The position numbers and the translations under genes were made by a program. Source: Serratia rubidaea (lineage in GTDB: Bacteria; Pseudomonadota; Gammaproteobacteria; Enterobacterales; Enterobacteriaceae). From it: DNA of 64,000 nt. Below are positions 62,760-64,000 of this stretch, piece by piece. The stretch spans positions 1,922,001 through 1,986,000 of the forward strand of contig LR590463.1 in the NCBI GenBank assembly GCA_901472405.1, in the 5' to 3' direction. Each line of letters begins with the position of its first letter. Position 1 is the first letter of the stretch. The notes under the pieces were generated by a model that did not search any database, was not told where the DNA came from, and worked only from the letters and a program-made list of their open reading frames with translations.

Positions 62760-64000
62760 ATGGTGCAAACACCCGCAACGCTGGATGCCACGCTGCGTCG
62801 TATGGCGTCAGAGCAGCCGCAGCGTATTTTACTGACCGATGCACGCGACCCCGATGCGCCGATGGACTATCGCTGGGGCGAGACCGATCAGCTGGTTAAC
62901 GGTCTGGCCAGGCAACTGGCGCAGCAGCCTGGTGATGCCGTAGGCGTGTTACTGGATAACTCATACCGCTGCATCTGTCTGATCTATGCCGTGATGCGTG
63001 CCGGCAAGGATCTGGTGCTGATCGATCCGGAATGGGGGCAGGCGGCCAAACGCGCGATTATCGATGAAATGTCGCTTCGCGTGTTGGCGGGCAACATCAC
63101 GTTGCACGATGAATTCGCCGGGTTGCAGGCGCCTCTCGACTTCGCGCCGTTGCCAGCAGGCGAGCAGGCGCCGGATCGCGCGGCGCAGAGCCGGATGATC
63201 CTGTTTACCTCGGGCACTACCGGTAAGCGAAGGGCATTGTGCTCAGCCAGCAGGCGATGGTCAGCGCTTATGCCATCGGCCAACGCTGTCTGCAGATCGG
63301 CGAGCACACCCGCGCCGGCTGCTTTTACCGGGTCAGCGGGCTGGGGATCCTCGGCATTAATTTTCTGTTCCCGTTGCTGTATGGCGGCAGCGTCGTCTTG
63401 TTGCCGCTGCACTGTTGGGCTGAAAGCGACGACTTTTGGCGTTTATGTGGATCGGTTTCGCCATTACGTTTTTGTATATGGTGCCGCCGATCGTCAATTT
63501 TATGGTGAAAGAGGGCACGCCGCCGCCGCATCCTTACCGGCTTGAGCGCTTGCTGTGCGTTGCCGGATCGGCGCGGCTGGATGCCGAAGCGCAGCGGCTG
63601 TTCCAGCAGCACTTCGCGCCGCTGGCCAATATTTATGGTTTGAGCGAGTGCGGCTTTGCATTTCTGTTCGGCCGGCGTCAGGGCGAACTGTTCGACAATT
63701 TCGGTCGGCCCGGCGGTCGGATTGTCGCTGCGTTTAACCGATGAGAGCGGCGCGCCGTTGAACCGGCCTGGGGCGCGCGGACGCCTGTGGGTAAAAACCC
63801 CAGCCTGTTTTCCGGGTTATATCAATCAGCCGGCGCTCACCGCGCAGGTGTTTGCAGGACGGCTGGCTGGATACGCAGGATGTCGCTTTCTTTGACGCGC
63901 AGGGCGGGGTCCACGTGCTGGGGCGCGCCGATGGCACGATCAATAAAGGCGGCAATCTGTTTCATCTCAATGAGTGCGAACAGCTGCTCAACGGGCGGGA
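62760..64000 (+). CDS. AMP-dependent acid:CoA/carrier ligase, 3' truncated at the window edge, several frame breaks
   Basis: Second adenylating enzyme of the locus, incomplete because the window ends. It begins MVQTPATLDATLRRMASEQP after TAAGGAT overlapping the methyltransferase stop. Motifs in order: LDNSYRCICLIYAVMRAGKDLVLID (A2-like), MILFTSGTTGK (A3), NIYGLSECGF (A5), PGYINQPALT, and FFDAQGGVHVLGRADGTINKGG (A7-A8). Frame breaks near 63228, 63435, 63720 and 63865. The chain is closer to acyl-CoA/aryl ligases than to NRPS A domains, so it likely activates an acyl group for the small carrier at 60407. The missing end would show the A10 Lys. Confidence 0.82.

Overview
The window looks like chromosomal DNA of a high-GC member of Enterobacterales, most probably Serratia or a close relative in Yersiniaceae. 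The basis is gene order and protein likeness to the E. coli 23-25 min region (trhO-yceI-yceJ, solA-bssS-dinI-pyrC, rne-rluC-yceF-yceD-rpmF-plsX-fabHDG-acpP-fabF-pabC-mltG-tmk-holB-tatD-ptsG, hinT-ycfL-lpoB-thiK-nagZ-ycfP-ndh-ycfJ-mfd-lolCDE-nagK-cobB-pot-pepT), a 55-residue L32, and an added specialised-metabolism locus. The species is inferred from recall of families; no search was run.

Layout. 0.2-10 kb: an old-yellow-enzyme homologue, trhO, yceIJ, tqsA, an RcsA/BglJ-like regulator, solA, bssS, a small unknown gene, dinI with a LexA box, pyrC and a small monooxygenase. 10-16 kb: rne (minus), its long leader, rluC and yceF. 16-22 kb: the yceD-rpmF-plsX-fab cluster for ribosomal protein L32, phospholipid and fatty acid synthesis. 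22.05-22.67 kb: an IS200-type element between fabF and pabC. 22.7-29 kb: pabC-mltG-tmk-holB-tatD, then ptsG with its SgrS pairing site. 29-31.6 kb: zinT with a Zur-like box, an SDR/HxlR divergent pair and an orphan membrane-anchored protein. 31.7-47 kb: cell-envelope, cofactor and repair genes from hinT to cobB. 47-48.3 kb: a cytochrome P450. 48.3-55.1 kb: potDCBA, pepT and hcxB. 55.1-64 kb: an NRPS-like locus running off the right edge.

The right-hand locus is the most novel part. A divergent EntD-type phosphopantetheinyl transferase is followed, on the plus strand and nearly without gaps, by an adenylation-thiolation didomain protein, a stand-alone condensation-like protein, a small thioesterase, a phytanoyl-CoA-dioxygenase-like Fe/2-oxoglutarate enzyme, a tiny carrier protein, a homocitrate-synthase-like enzyme fused to a cupin domain, a SAM methyltransferase and a second AMP-forming ligase. 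All parts are discrete rather than modular. I do not recognise the product.

The sequence has about 30 single-base frame breaks, many in short homopolymers, and they hit essential genes (rne, fabF, lolC, lolE) as well as accessory ones. I read these as consensus errors of an unpolished long-read assembly, not as pseudogenes, and annotate each interrupted gene as one CDS with the break positions given.
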